From an uncultured Catenibacterium sp. (GTDB lineage Bacteria; Bacillota_I; Bacilli_A; Erysipelotrichales; Coprobacillaceae), in NCBI RefSeq assembly GCF_900764565.1, contig NZ_CAAFOM010000203.1, positions 1 to 7,238 of the forward strand: 7,238 nucleotides of DNA, written 5' to 3'. The notes under the pieces were generated by a model. The model saw only the letters and a list, made by a program, of their open reading frames with translations, was not told the DNA's origin and did not search any database. Made by a program: the position numbers and the translations under genes. Positions 1 to 6,981 of the stretch are shown here, piece after piece; within the stretch, counting starts at the first letter, position 1, and every line of letters begins with the position of its first letter.

Positions 1-20
1 GACGTGTGCTCTTCCGATCT
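1..20. other. Residual Illumina TruSeq adapter (assembly artefact)
   Basis: The first 20 bases, GACGTGTGCTCTTCCGATCT, equal the 3' end of the Illumina TruSeq read-2 adapter as I know it. The SulP reading frame on the minus strand is normal family sequence up to base 21; beyond it the frame turns into adapter-encoded residues. This is untrimmed library sequence and should not be annotated as part of the genome. Confidence 0.96.
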
Positions 21-827
21 ATAGCCATCCTTCATTGCATTACCCTGTGCAGATAATAAAGTCTGTGCAAGTACTACTATCGCAATAGATAATGTAGTAA
101 AGAATAAAGCAGAAATATCTACATGAGCAATAGAAGGAATCACAAGTTTTGGTAGACCTGGATCAACATGAGGTAATAGCTTCACTCCATATTTTTCTAA
201 AGGGAATAGGGCAGTCAATAAAGCACCGATAAACATCATAAGAATAGGCATAGGAATCTTCTTATTTATTCTCTTTACTATAAGAATAATGGCAAGAGTG
301 AAGATACCTAATACAAAAGATAAACCATTAAAGAGTGGTAACTCTTTAATAATATGATTGACTAATTCAAATATTTCACCTGTTCCTGTTGTCCCACCAA
401 AGAGTTTAGGAACAAGCATCATAATAATAGATAAACAGATACCTGTTACGAATCCACCCATGACAGGTGTAGAAATATACTTAACAGCACGTCCTGCTTT
501 AATAATTGAAAAGAAGATCAACCATAAAGCGACCATGAGTGCAATAACAGGGACCACCTGCATCGCTTCTTTAGTTCCTGCAGTAATACCAAGAGTTGCA
601 AGTGCACTTCCAGTCAAAGCGGCAGGGGCTGCATCTACACCAAATACAAAATCATGACTCGTAGTAAATAAACTAAATACGAGAATAGGAACCAAAGAAC
701 CATATAACCCATAGACCATTGGCAGACCTGCCACCTGTGCATAACCCATGGATATAGGAATAGATATAAAAGCAACAATAATACCTGCAAAAATATCATT
801 GATTGTCGCATTCTTAAATTTTTCCAT
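21..827 (-). CDS. SulP-family inorganic anion transporter, C-terminal part missing
   Basis: This is the N-terminal 269 residues of an integral membrane anion transporter of the SulP (SLC26-like) family, which moves sulfate, bicarbonate or dicarboxylates. The family hallmark lies at residues 22-42: IPISMGYAQVAGLPMVYGLY, very close to the usual IP-GMAYA-LAGLPPVYGLY. It is followed by GVDAAPAALTGS (63-74) where the family has GPVAVVSLLTGS. Further hydrophobic segments lie near residues 90-108, 121-140, 167-185, 191-210 and 239-257, and a glycine-rich loop near 144-150. The start at 827 is set by AAAGAGGTGG on the minus strand (840-831), at good spacing. Full members have roughly 500-600 residues including a cytoplasmic STAS domain; here the second half of the membrane domain and any STAS domain are lost because the contig ends at the adapter junction, not by mutation. 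The gene is divergent from serC. Substrate cannot be told from this part. Confidence 0.9.
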
Positions 828-850
828 ACGCCACCTCTTTCTTAATTCTA

Positions 851-878
851 ATTATAATGATTTATCATCGTGAGTCTA
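851..878 (-). promoter_or_regulatory. Candidate sigma-A promoter for the SulP gene
   Basis: On the minus strand TATAAT (856-851) is a perfect -10 box. It is preceded by TAGACT (878-873) as a 4/6 -35 box with a 16-bp spacer. Transcription would begin near 844, only about 17 nt before the ATG and just ahead of the ribosome binding site, so the leader would be very short. The -10 box is convincing; the -35 box is weak, which would suit an activated promoter. Confidence 0.5.
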
Positions 879-899
879 TCTCTATCAAAACGCCCTTAT

Positions 900-911
900 A
901 TTGTATACAAT
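900..911. promoter_or_regulatory. Perfect 12-bp palindrome, candidate operator in the divergent region
   Basis: ATTGTATACAAT is a perfect inverted repeat between the SulP and serC promoters. Its core fits the T-N-G-T-NN-A-C-N-A form typical of GntR/FadR-type operators. Its centre lies about 61 bp upstream of the predicted SulP transcription start and about 50 bp upstream of the serC -35 box, so a bound protein is better placed to affect SulP. The symmetry is seen in the sequence; the regulator family is an inference. In AT-rich DNA a single 12-bp palindrome can arise by chance. It also contains a TACAAT that could be a weak minus-strand -10 box. Confidence 0.35.
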
Positions 912-954
912 CTAGAATATTTTTTAAATTATTTGTATTTTTTAATAATATCAG

Positions 955-983
955 TGGACAAATTTGTATTAAACTAATATAAT
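955..983 (+). promoter_or_regulatory. Sigma-A promoter of the serC-serA operon
   Basis: TGGACA (955-960, one mismatch to TTGACA) is followed after exactly 17 bp by a perfect TATAAT (978-983). Transcription should start near 990, giving a leader of about 24 nt that holds the AAGGAGG ribosome binding site at 998-1004. So short a leader excludes a T-box or other riboswitch in front of serC from this promoter. Confidence 0.8.
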
Positions 984-1013
984 GCATATAAATTAACAAG
1001 GAGGACGTCGAAA

Positions 1014-2099
1014 ATGACAGATAAGAGAGTTTATAATTTTTCTGCAGGACCATCTCAGTTACCTGTAGAGGTATTAAAGGAAGCAGCAGATCAGATGCTG
1101 AATTATAAAGGCTCAGGCATGAGCGTAATGGAGATGAGTCATCGTTCCTCAACATACCAAAAGATTTTTGATGATACAAAAGCAACTTTAAAGAAAGTTT
1201 TAAATATTCCAGATAACTATAAGATTCTATTATTACAAGGTGGGGCAACACAGGAATTCACAAACATTGCCTTAAACCTTATGGTCAATGGTAAATCAGA
1301 TTATATTGTTACAGGAAGCTTCTCTGGTAAAGCTGCAAAAGAAGCCGCTAAGTTTGGGGATGTTCATATTGCCTATACAGGTAAAGATAACGATTTTACG
1401 GAAATTCCTACACAGGATCAGTTAGATATTCGTGAAGGTGTTGATTATGTACATCTTTGTAACAACAACACTATCTATGGTACAGAATGGAACTATGTAC
1501 CAGATACAAAGGGCGCACCACTTGTAGTAGATATGTCTTCTGATATCTTATCAAGACCTGTAGATGTTTCTAAATATGGTGTTATTTATGCTGGTGCGCA
1601 AAAGAATATGGGTATTGCAGGACTAGGTGTTGTGATTATTAGAGAAGATCTAGTGAAACCACATCCAGCTAATATTCCAGTTCTTTCTGAATTAGATACT
1701 ATGTTAGAAAAGGATTCTATGTATAACACACCACCATGCTGGGCTATTTATATGTTAGGTCTAGTAGTGAAATGGATTGATGAACAGGGTGGACTAGAAG
1801 TTATGAAGGAAAAGAATGAAAAGAAAGCAAAACTTCTTTATGACTTCTTAGATCAGTCTGATTTCTATAAACCACATGCAAAAAAGGATGCACGTTCTAA
1901 TATGAATGTGACTTTCACAACACCATCTAAAGAATTAGATGCTGAATTTGTGAAGGAATCTATTGCCGCAGGTATGACAAACTTAAAAGGACATCGTAGT
2001 GTAGGTGGTATTAGAGCATCTATCTACAATGCAATGCCATATGAAGGTGTAGAATATTTAGTTAATTTCATGAAAGAATTCGAGGAGAAACATAAATAG
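1014..2099 (+). CDS. serC: Phosphoserine aminotransferase SerC
   Basis: SerC is a cytoplasmic PLP enzyme that transfers the amino group of glutamate to 3-phosphohydroxypyruvate, making O-phosphoserine, the second step of serine synthesis; the family can also serve in pyridoxal phosphate synthesis. The 361-residue protein is full length. It opens with YNFSAGPSQLP (7-17), has the substrate-binding MSHRS (41-45), the cofactor phosphate-binding GGAT (76-79), VVDMSSD with the pyridine-contacting Asp173, and AGAQKNMG (193-200) in which Lys197 should carry PLP. The C-terminal GHRSVGGIRASIYNAM (326-341) supplies the His/Arg pair and Arg334 that bind the phosphate and carboxylate in characterised SerC. 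The start follows AAGGAGG with a 9-nt gap. It is the first gene of a two-gene operon; serA begins one base after its stop. Confidence 0.97.
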   Translation: MTDKRVYNFSAGPSQLPVEVLKEAADQMLNYKGSGMSVMEMSHRSSTYQKIFDDTKATLKKVLNIPDNYKILLLQGGATQEFTNIALNLMVNGKSDYIVTGSFSGKAAKEAAKFGDVHIAYTGKDNDFTEIPTQDQLDIREGVDYVHLCNNNTIYGTEWNYVPDTKGAPLVVDMSSDILSRPVDVSKYGVIYAGAQKNMGIAGLGVVIIREDLVKPHPANIPVLSELDTMLEKDSMYNTPPCWAIYMLGLVVKWIDEQGGLEVMKEKNEKKAKLLYDFLDQSDFYKPHAKKDARSNMNVTFTTPSKELDAEFVKESIAAGMTNLKGHRSVGGIRASIYNAMPYEGVEYLVNFMKEFEEKHK

Positions 2100-2100
2100 T

Positions 2101-3267
2101 ATGTATAAAATTAAAACTTTAAATAAGATTTCTGAACAGGGCTTAGAAATCTTTGATGATAATTATGAAGTCGGTGACGACTTAGAACATGAAGATGGGA
2201 TTTTAGTCAGATCAGCTAAATTACATGACTATGATTTTCCAAATGAATTAAAGGCTATCGCAAGAGCTGGTGCAGGTGTCAACAATATTCCTGTAGATGC
2301 ATGTACTGAAAAAGGAATCTGTGTATTTAATACACCAGGTGCCAATGCGAATGCCGTTAAAGAATTAGTATTATGTGCTTTGATCTTAAGTTCAAGACAG
2401 GTCATTCCTGGTATTGAATGGGTTAAGACATTACCAGCTGATGATTTTGGAAAAGCTGTAGAAAAAGGTAAGAGCCAGTTTGTTGGTCCTGAAATTGATG
2501 GTAAGAAGCTTGGTGTTATTGGTTTAGGTGCAATTGGTGTGAATGTAGCCAATGCAGCAGTTAAATTAGGTATGGAAGTCTATGGTTATGATCCATATAT
2601 CAGTGTTAATGCAGCATGGAAACTATCTAAATGGGTTCATAAAGCAGCTACTGTAGAAGAATTATTCAAGGAATGTGACTATATTACTATCCATGTACCA
2701 GCTACTCCTGATACAAAGAATATGATCAACAAGAAGTCTCTCGCAATGATGAAAGATGGTGTACGTATCTTGAACTTTGCACGTGATACATTAGTAAATA
2801 CTGATGATATCATCAAGGCATTAAAATCAGGAAAAGTCGCACGTTATATTACAGACTTTGGTTCTAAAGAATTAGTAGAAACTGAAAATACAGTTGTATT
2901 ACCACACTTAGGTGCTTCTACTCCAGAATCAGAAGATAACTGTGCAACTATGGCTGTAAAAGAAATGATTGATTACTTAGAAAATGGTAATATCCAGAAC
3001 TCTGTTAACTTACCTACAGTTGTAGAACCACGTACTACAACATATCGTGTATGTATTATTCATAAGAATATTCCTAACATGTTAGCTGTATTTGCGAATG
3101 CATTTGCGAAAAAGAGCATGAACATTGAAAACATGGTAAATAAAGCACGTGGAGAATATGCATATACTGTCATAGATACAAATGATTTATCAGAAGATAT
3201 TACTAAAGTGATTGAAAATCACGAAGGTGTTATTAAAGCTAGAATTATTGCGAAGATTGTTTTCTAA
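2101..3267 (+). CDS. serA: D-3-phosphoglycerate dehydrogenase SerA with C-terminal ACT domain
   Basis: SerA oxidises 3-phosphoglycerate to 3-phosphohydroxypyruvate with NAD, the committed step of serine synthesis, and supplies SerC's substrate. At 388 residues it is the short form, without the extra ASB domain of the long forms. Substrate-domain signatures are RAGAGVNNIP (55-64) and NTPGANANAV (77-86). The Rossmann motif is GLGAIG (141-146), with Asp164 after the second strand, which favours NAD over NADP. By alignment from memory the catalytic set is Arg228 in NFARDTLV, Glu257 and His269 in PHLGAST. The residue after the arginine is Asp where many relatives have Gly. Residues about 316-388 form an ACT domain, the module that binds serine for feedback inhibition in other SerA proteins; inhibition here is inferred. 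The start lies one base past the serC stop, and its GAGGAG (2082-2087) sits inside serC 13 nt upstream, so coupled translation is likely. Confidence 0.95.
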   Translation: MYKIKTLNKISEQGLEIFDDNYEVGDDLEHEDGILVRSAKLHDYDFPNELKAIARAGAGVNNIPVDACTEKGICVFNTPGANANAVKELVLCALILSSRQVIPGIEWVKTLPADDFGKAVEKGKSQFVGPEIDGKKLGVIGLGAIGVNVANAAVKLGMEVYGYDPYISVNAAWKLSKWVHKAATVEELFKECDYITIHVPATPDTKNMINKKSLAMMKDGVRILNFARDTLVNTDDIIKALKSGKVARYITDFGSKELVETENTVVLPHLGASTPESEDNCATMAVKEMIDYLENGNIQNSVNLPTVVEPRTTTYRVCIIHKNIPNMLAVFANAFAKKSMNIENMVNKARGEYAYTVIDTNDLSEDITKVIENHEGVIKARIIAKIVF

Positions 3268-3283
3268 ATCCTTCTTTTTGAAT

Positions 3284-3309
3284 AGTCCATCTTAGTGATG
3301 GACTTTTTC
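3284..3309 (+). terminator. Intrinsic terminator of serC-serA
   Basis: AGTCCATC (3284-3291) and GATGGACT (3297-3304) form a perfect 8-bp stem with a 5-nt loop, and the stem runs directly into TTTTT. It lies 17 nt after the serA stop and separates the operon from the PTS gene. Confidence 0.88.
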
Positions 3310-3327
3310 TTTTGAAAAATGTAATAT
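3299..3327 (+). promoter_or_regulatory. Weak candidate promoter for the PTS gene
   Basis: TGGACT (3299-3304) and TAATAT (3322-3327) are 17 bp apart, each matching 4/6 of the consensus. The -35 box would overlap the right arm of the serA terminator, and transcription would begin just before the ribosome binding site. This is the only promoter-like pair I see in the 82-bp gap; readthrough of the terminator is the alternative. Confidence 0.25.
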
Positions 3328-3349
3328 GGGAGTGCAAAGGAGTGATGGG

Positions 3350-4750
3350 ATGAATAAACTAGTAGATATCTTATCCTGGGTAGCGAATCGATGTACTCAG
3401 AATAAATACTTAAATGCGATAAAAAATGCATTCCAGAATTATATGCCAATATCTCTTGCGGGAGCTATTGGGATGCTTTGGACAAATGTATTAGTGAATG
3501 ACCATGGAGGATTGGGTACAATATTTCCACTTATTATGGATTTAAAGTTTTTTAGTCCAATCTTTGAGGCATTAAAATTTGCATCAATATCATGTATGTC
3601 CATTGTGATTGTTTTATTACTATCTAGTGAAATTGCCCAGGCAAATGGGGATTATGATATTTATCCAGTGATTGTGAGCTTTATTAGTTGGTTAATTGTC
3701 ACACCACATGTAATAGATGCTGCACATGTTAATGTTCTTCTACATACAGATAATGGTGCTATTATACAATCTAAATTGTCTTATTTTGTACATATACCAC
3801 ATTCTGTAGGAGTTAGTTTAAGTGATTTTACAGCACAAGGTATTAACGTGATGTATACAACCTCTACAGGACTCTTTACTGCAATGTTTGTCGCAATTGT
3901 TGCGACAGAACTCTATCATCTATTAAGAAACTGTGAATGGCTTGTAATTAAGCTTCCTAGCCAGGTTCCTACGAATCAGGTATTATCATTCATGAATATT
4001 GTACCAACATTCCTAACATGTTTAATTATGAGTTCTATCTCTTATCTTTGTGTTGCGAGTACAGGACATACTCTTAATACTAATATATATAACCTCATAC
4101 AGCTCCCATTACAGCTTATGACAGGAGATAATCTGATTGCAGTACTTGTATTATATTTTATCATTTCTTTATTCTGGATTGTTGGATTCCATGGGAAGAA
4201 TCTCTTGTCTCCGCTTATTGAATCATTCTATAGACCATTACTTTATATTAATATGGCTGCATTTAATGCAGGAATGAGGGGGAATGATATTCCTTATATA
4301 TTCAATACCGCAATGTTTCAGATGTTTGCGGATATTGGAGGATCAGGGGCGACTCTTGGACTTGTTATATATATACTTCTTTTCTCTAAGAGACATGACA
4401 ATAGAATGATTGCGAATATATCCTTATTCCCAAGCTTGATGAATATCAACGAAACAGTGATTTTTGGTATGCCTATCGTCTTTAACCCACTTCTAGATAT
4501 ACCATTTATCTTAGCACCACTTGTTACTCTTACAGTCGGTTATTTCCTTATTGGAGTAGGGTTCTGTCCACCTGTTGTGATAGAAGTTCCTTGGGTGATG
4601 CCACCTATTTTATATGGCTTCTTAGTCACTGGAGGTAATATCTATGGCGCAATATCACATTTCATATGTATATGTATCTCATTACTTGTATATGCACCAT
4701 TTATCTATATATATGAAAGAAAACAGAAGAAAGAAGAATATATCTACTAA
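3350..4750 (+). CDS. PTS sugar transporter EIIC, lactose/cellobiose class, solitary
   Basis: This is the membrane permease of a phosphotransferase system: EIIC moves a sugar, in this class usually a beta-glucoside or chitobiose-like disaccharide, across the membrane while EIIB phosphorylates it. Starting at 3350 it has 466 residues, normal for the family. Class signatures are IKLPSQVPTNQVLSFMNIVP (200-219), FWIVGFHGKN (275-284, matching the W--GIHG motif), GGSGATLGL (330-338) and INETVIFGMPIVFNP (366-380). The histidine at 281 and glutamate at 368 are the likely counterparts of the residues that contact sugar in solved ChbC-type structures. About ten hydrophobic segments are visible, ending in a charged tail. 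An in-frame ATG at 3326 is possible, but AAAGGAG (3336-3342) lies 7 nt before 3350 and fixes that start. No EIIA, EIIB, regulator or hydrolase adjoins it, so it must borrow partners encoded elsewhere. The sugar cannot be named. Confidence 0.9.
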   Translation: MNKLVDILSWVANRCTQNKYLNAIKNAFQNYMPISLAGAIGMLWTNVLVNDHGGLGTIFPLIMDLKFFSPIFEALKFASISCMSIVIVLLLSSEIAQANGDYDIYPVIVSFISWLIVTPHVIDAAHVNVLLHTDNGAIIQSKLSYFVHIPHSVGVSLSDFTAQGINVMYTTSTGLFTAMFVAIVATELYHLLRNCEWLVIKLPSQVPTNQVLSFMNIVPTFLTCLIMSSISYLCVASTGHTLNTNIYNLIQLPLQLMTGDNLIAVLVLYFIISLFWIVGFHGKNLLSPLIESFYRPLLYINMAAFNAGMRGNDIPYIFNTAMFQMFADIGGSGATLGLVIYILLFSKRHDNRMIANISLFPSLMNINETVIFGMPIVFNPLLDIPFILAPLVTLTVGYFLIGVGFCPPVVIEVPWVMPPILYGFLVTGGNIYGAISHFICICISLLVYAPFIYIYERKQKKEEYIY

Positions 4751-4859
4751 AGTGACAAAAAGAGTAGGATTTATGCATATAAAACTATTTTCTTTGTAAC
4801 AATCAAACAATATCTTCAAGGGTACTTGTTTCATAAATCAATAGTATTATTATAGAGGT

Positions 4860-4882
4860 GCAAAAAGAAAATAAATTTTTGC
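4860..4882 (+). other. Stem-loop upstream of the terminator, possible small-RNA 5' part
   Basis: GCAAAAA (4860-4866) and TTTTTGC (4876-4882) can pair over a 9-nt loop. Upstream are TTGTTT (4826-4831) and TATTAT (4848-4853) with a 16-bp spacer, which would start a transcript near 4860 and end it at the 4893-4924 terminator, about 65 nt later. The stem is A/U rich and weak, so it may be only the 3' untranslated region of the PTS mRNA. Confidence 0.25.
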
Positions 4883-4892
4883 TTCCTAAATC

Positions 4893-4924
4893 GTCATGAG
4901 ATGCCCAGCTCATGACATTTTTTT
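4893..4924 (+). terminator. Intrinsic terminator, plus strand
   Basis: GTCATGAG (4893-4900) pairs perfectly with CTCATGAC (4909-4916) over an 8-nt loop, followed by one A and then seven T (4918-4924). It lies about 140 nt past the PTS stop and is the first good terminator for that mRNA. The distance is long for a simple 3' end, which is why a separate short transcript is also considered. Confidence 0.8.
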
Positions 4925-4970
4925 ATTATTACCATTGATAAAATACCGATAAGGTGATAATATATTCCCG

Positions 4971-4979
4971 TTTTTGACA
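4971..4979 (+). repeat. Candidate left terminal inverted repeat
   Basis: TTTTTGACA here matches the inverse of the right-end TGACAAAAA at 6973-6981 with one mismatch. The match is short and can be stretched only loosely inward. Such an A/T-rich 9-mer is weak evidence alone; its support is the position just outside the transposase terminator. Confidence 0.35.
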
Positions 4980-4990
4980 GTTGGGTATAT

Positions 4991-5036
4991 AAAAAAGGGA
5001 GAAAAGTGCCTGTTTAAGGGCGTTTTTCTCCCTTTT
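4991..5036 (-). terminator. Long-stem terminator of the transposase, possibly bidirectional
   Basis: AAAAGGGAGAAAA (4993-5005) and TTTTCTCCCTTTT (5024-5036) are exact complements. A few more pairs, including GCC with GGC, continue toward the loop. Read on the minus strand the GGGAG stem is followed by TTTTTT, so it ends the transposase message about 24 nt after its stop. On the plus strand four T follow the GC part, so it could also stop transcripts entering from the left. Confidence 0.85.
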
Positions 5037-5059
5037 AAAATTGTTGTATGGGAAGCTTC

Positions 5060-6904
5060 TTATGAAATTTTTTTGATTTTTTTGTTGAGTTCCTTGGGCT
5101 GATAGTATTCTTTGTCGAGGTCCAACTTGAATGTCTCATTTAATGCATCACATATCGCGCTGCTTGTATATGTTGCCTGATAGTAAAGATCATGGTTGTT
5201 CACCACGTTCATATTCTTCATGTTCTCTATTATCTCATCGGTGGTGAAGTGTCTGCCGTTTCTATTGAGCTTGACTTCAATTATCCTTTGGATAAGAAGC
5301 GCAGTGTAGCATGTCATGAAGTGAGCGATTATTCTGTCATCCCTTCTGTGATTTACTGGTCTTGCCTTGAAATTTGTCTTAAGGACTCTGAAGCAGTCTT
5401 CTATTCTATATCTCTGGGAATTAATCCTGATGATTTCTTTAGCGTTATCTTCTGCATCAAGATTGGTAGCGACTGCATAGAATCCGTCAAACTTCTCCTC
5501 TTTCTTTATCTTCTCCTCATCGATATAGTATCTATCCTTATCATTTTTGTCTCTTTTTATAAATCTCTTCGGATCGTTGGGATTCTTTTTCAAATCATCA
5601 ACCTTGTTTGTGCTTATAAGTCTTCTTGCACGCTCTATCTGTCTATTTCTTACATATCTCTGATATTCCATGGCTTTTCTTGAGAATGTGACGATTACAT
5701 ACTGCTTCAGCTTTCCTTTGGACTTCTTCTCTTTTGAATTTCCGCATGATGTTTCATATTCCTCGGTAAATCCAAGATCTATGGCCTTATCGGCAGGAAT
5801 GACCTTATATACCACATCATTATAAAGTGCTTTGTTTGATTCATCCATTCTGTCAAACTCATGCATCTCTTTCAGAGTCTTCGGCATATTGTTTGATAAT
5901 AATCTATAGCCATCATCATTGAACACGGCTTCCTGAAGTGGCTTTGATAGCTTCTTTATGGACTGGGTGACGATGAAGGCCCTGTTTCCGAAGGAGTTGA
6001 ATCTTCTGATGTCCATCGATCCAAGACCGGCATCGGCACAGTATATAAGCTTTTTGTTTCTGAAGGATCTTATCATCTTTTTCTCAGTGGATGTGGCGCA
6101 TAGCTGCTCGTTCTGATTTCTGGGATTGATGCACATGGAAAGAGGTATTCCCTGAGCGTCGATGAACAGTCCCATCTGTACGATAGGGTTGGGCTGATGC
6201 TGCTTGGATATTCCATATTTTCTTAATGCAGCAGATACCTCTCCGGTGACCTCATCCACATAGTCATCATCAGCTGTCTCTATCTCGAAATAGTAGTTGG
6301 TGCAGTCAAAGTAGCACACGGAGGTATCTCTTCTGATGATGCTGTTGCTTGCCTCGTAGAGGTGGGTGATATAGTTATCGAAATGTCCTGCGAGGAGGCT
6401 CATGAATCTGAGTGATGATTCATAAAGATAATGTGGCTGTTCATAGTATGTATGAAGATGATCATAAATGCCCAGTTTTGAGCGTGGATCAAGAATTCTT
6501 GATATCGTGAGAAATCTGTTTATAAGATTCGCATCATATTCTGCTTTTGTATCCTCCATGATGTCATCAAGAAACTTCTTTATTTTCAGATCATTATAGA
6601 TGGACTGGATAAAGAAGTAGCCGATATTGAGATTCTTTGAATGCGCAACATGATTATCTGAAGAGGCAAGCTTCTTGGAAAAGTCAATATTTATATCAAG
6701 TGATACTTTTCCAGCTTCAAATTCCTCATTGTACTTTGCGACCTCCTGTTTTGCATATTCGAGAGGATCATCGGTAATTCTGAGCAGATCATTATGCCTG
6801 CCGATTTTCTTTATATTTCTGGTCGTGGTCTTTTTGCCGTTCCTTATTCCCTGCTGGATGAAATATGTAGGATTTTTAGAACGTCTGTCATAGTAAAGTT
6901 TCAT
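5060..6904 (-). CDS. IS1634-family DDE transposase, intact
   Basis: This is a 614-residue transposase of the IS1634 branch of the IS4 superfamily, a DDE-type RNase H-fold enzyme that cuts and joins the ends of its own element. The length is normal for the family and the frame is uninterrupted. The N-terminal part (1-45) has the short beta-rich YYDRRSKNPTYF lead-in seen in this family. The catalytic core shows Asp200 in CYFDCTNYYFE, Asp291 in IYCADAGLGS and Glu502 in RYRIEDCFRVLK. Around that glutamate the YREK signature is nearly complete: Arg498, Glu502 and Lys509 have the right spacing, but Asn495 stands where Tyr is usual. A large insert rich in Lys and Asp (about 320-475) separates the second Asp from Glu. 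The start follows AGGAGC (6918-6913) with an 8-nt gap. By eye, codon choice (CTG, AAG, ATC) is more G+C rich than in serC-serA. Nothing suggests passenger genes. Confidence 0.93.
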   Translation of the reverse strand: MKLYYDRRSKNPTYFIQQGIRNGKKTTTRNIKKIGRHNDLLRITDDPLEYAKQEVAKYNEEFEAGKVSLDINIDFSKKLASSDNHVAHSKNLNIGYFFIQSIYNDLKIKKFLDDIMEDTKAEYDANLINRFLTISRILDPRSKLGIYDHLHTYYEQPHYLYESSLRFMSLLAGHFDNYITHLYEASNSIIRRDTSVCYFDCTNYYFEIETADDDYVDEVTGEVSAALRKYGISKQHQPNPIVQMGLFIDAQGIPLSMCINPRNQNEQLCATSTEKKMIRSFRNKKLIYCADAGLGSMDIRRFNSFGNRAFIVTQSIKKLSKPLQEAVFNDDGYRLLSNNMPKTLKEMHEFDRMDESNKALYNDVVYKVIPADKAIDLGFTEEYETSCGNSKEKKSKGKLKQYVIVTFSRKAMEYQRYVRNRQIERARRLISTNKVDDLKKNPNDPKRFIKRDKNDKDRYYIDEEKIKKEEKFDGFYAVATNLDAEDNAKEIIRINSQRYRIEDCFRVLKTNFKARPVNHRRDDRIIAHFMTCYTALLIQRIIEVKLNRNGRHFTTDEIIENMKNMNVVNNHDLYYQATYTSSAICDALNETFKLDLDKEYYQPKELNKKIKKIS

Positions 6905-6924
6905 AGAAATCAGCTCCTATGACA

Positions 6925-6953
6925 ATTGTATCATATCATACAACACCATACAA
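6925..6953 (-). promoter_or_regulatory. Candidate promoter of the transposase
   Basis: On the minus strand TACAAT (6930-6925, 5/6 match) is preceded after 17 bp by TTGTAT (6953-6948, matching only the TTG). A start near 6918 would leave almost no leader before the ribosome binding site. Weak transposase promoters are usual. The -35 box lies in the tandem repeat described at 6937-6955. Confidence 0.35.
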
Positions 6954-6955
6954 CA
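6937..6955. repeat. Tandem 9-bp repeat in the transposase promoter
   Basis: CATACAACA occurs twice (6937-6945 and 6947-6955), with a 10-bp period, so both copies face the same side of the helix. They lie between and over the predicted -35 and -10 boxes, near the right end of the element. They could be transposase or repressor binding sites, or simple low-complexity sequence. Confidence 0.55.
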
Positions 6956-6972
6956 AATAAAAATCAAAAATT

Positions 6973-6981
6973 TGACAAAAA
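6973..6981 (+). repeat. Candidate right terminal inverted repeat
   Basis: TGACAAAAA is the inverse of the left-end TTTTTGACA with one mismatch. On the plus strand it overlaps a consensus -35 hexamer, TTGACA (6972-6977), pointing out of the element. Confidence 0.35.

Larger units (their letters stand above)
4751..5059. other. Gene-free stretch between the PTS gene and the transposase
   Basis: No credible gene lies in these 309 bases; the longest SD-preceded frame I saw is an 8-codon one near 4774. The stretch holds a stem-loop (4860-4882), a plus-strand terminator (4893-4924), an AT-rich run that probably contains the left edge of the insertion sequence (near 4971), and the transposase terminator (4991-5036). 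Confidence 0.7.

Noticed and set aside
865..1251. Open frame of 128 codons on the minus strand over the serC promoter and start
   Set aside because: It is antisense to a clear serC and its promoter, and has no family features.
2761..2790. Asp after the catalytic Arg in SerA (NFARDTLV) as a damaged active site
   Set aside because: The arginine itself and the Glu and His partners are present, and I recall ARD in other short clostridial-type SerA proteins, so this looks like a normal subgroup trait.
3326..3349. Upstream in-frame ATG for the PTS gene
   Set aside because: No ribosome binding site precedes it, while AAAGGAG is ideally placed for the ATG at 3350, and the family normally begins near MNKL.
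3264..3449. Minus-strand open frame across the serA terminator and the start of the PTS gene
   Set aside because: It covers a terminator and the coding start of a real gene, and has no recognisable features.
4774..4800. Eight-codon frame after the PTS gene as a leader peptide
   Set aside because: It has only a poor ribosome binding site and no attenuator-like structure or downstream gene to control.
5192..5683. Open frame of 163 codons on the plus strand within the transposase
   Set aside because: It lies opposite the transposase; its hydrophobic look comes from reading Lys/Asp/Glu-rich codons in reverse. No ribosome binding site was seen.
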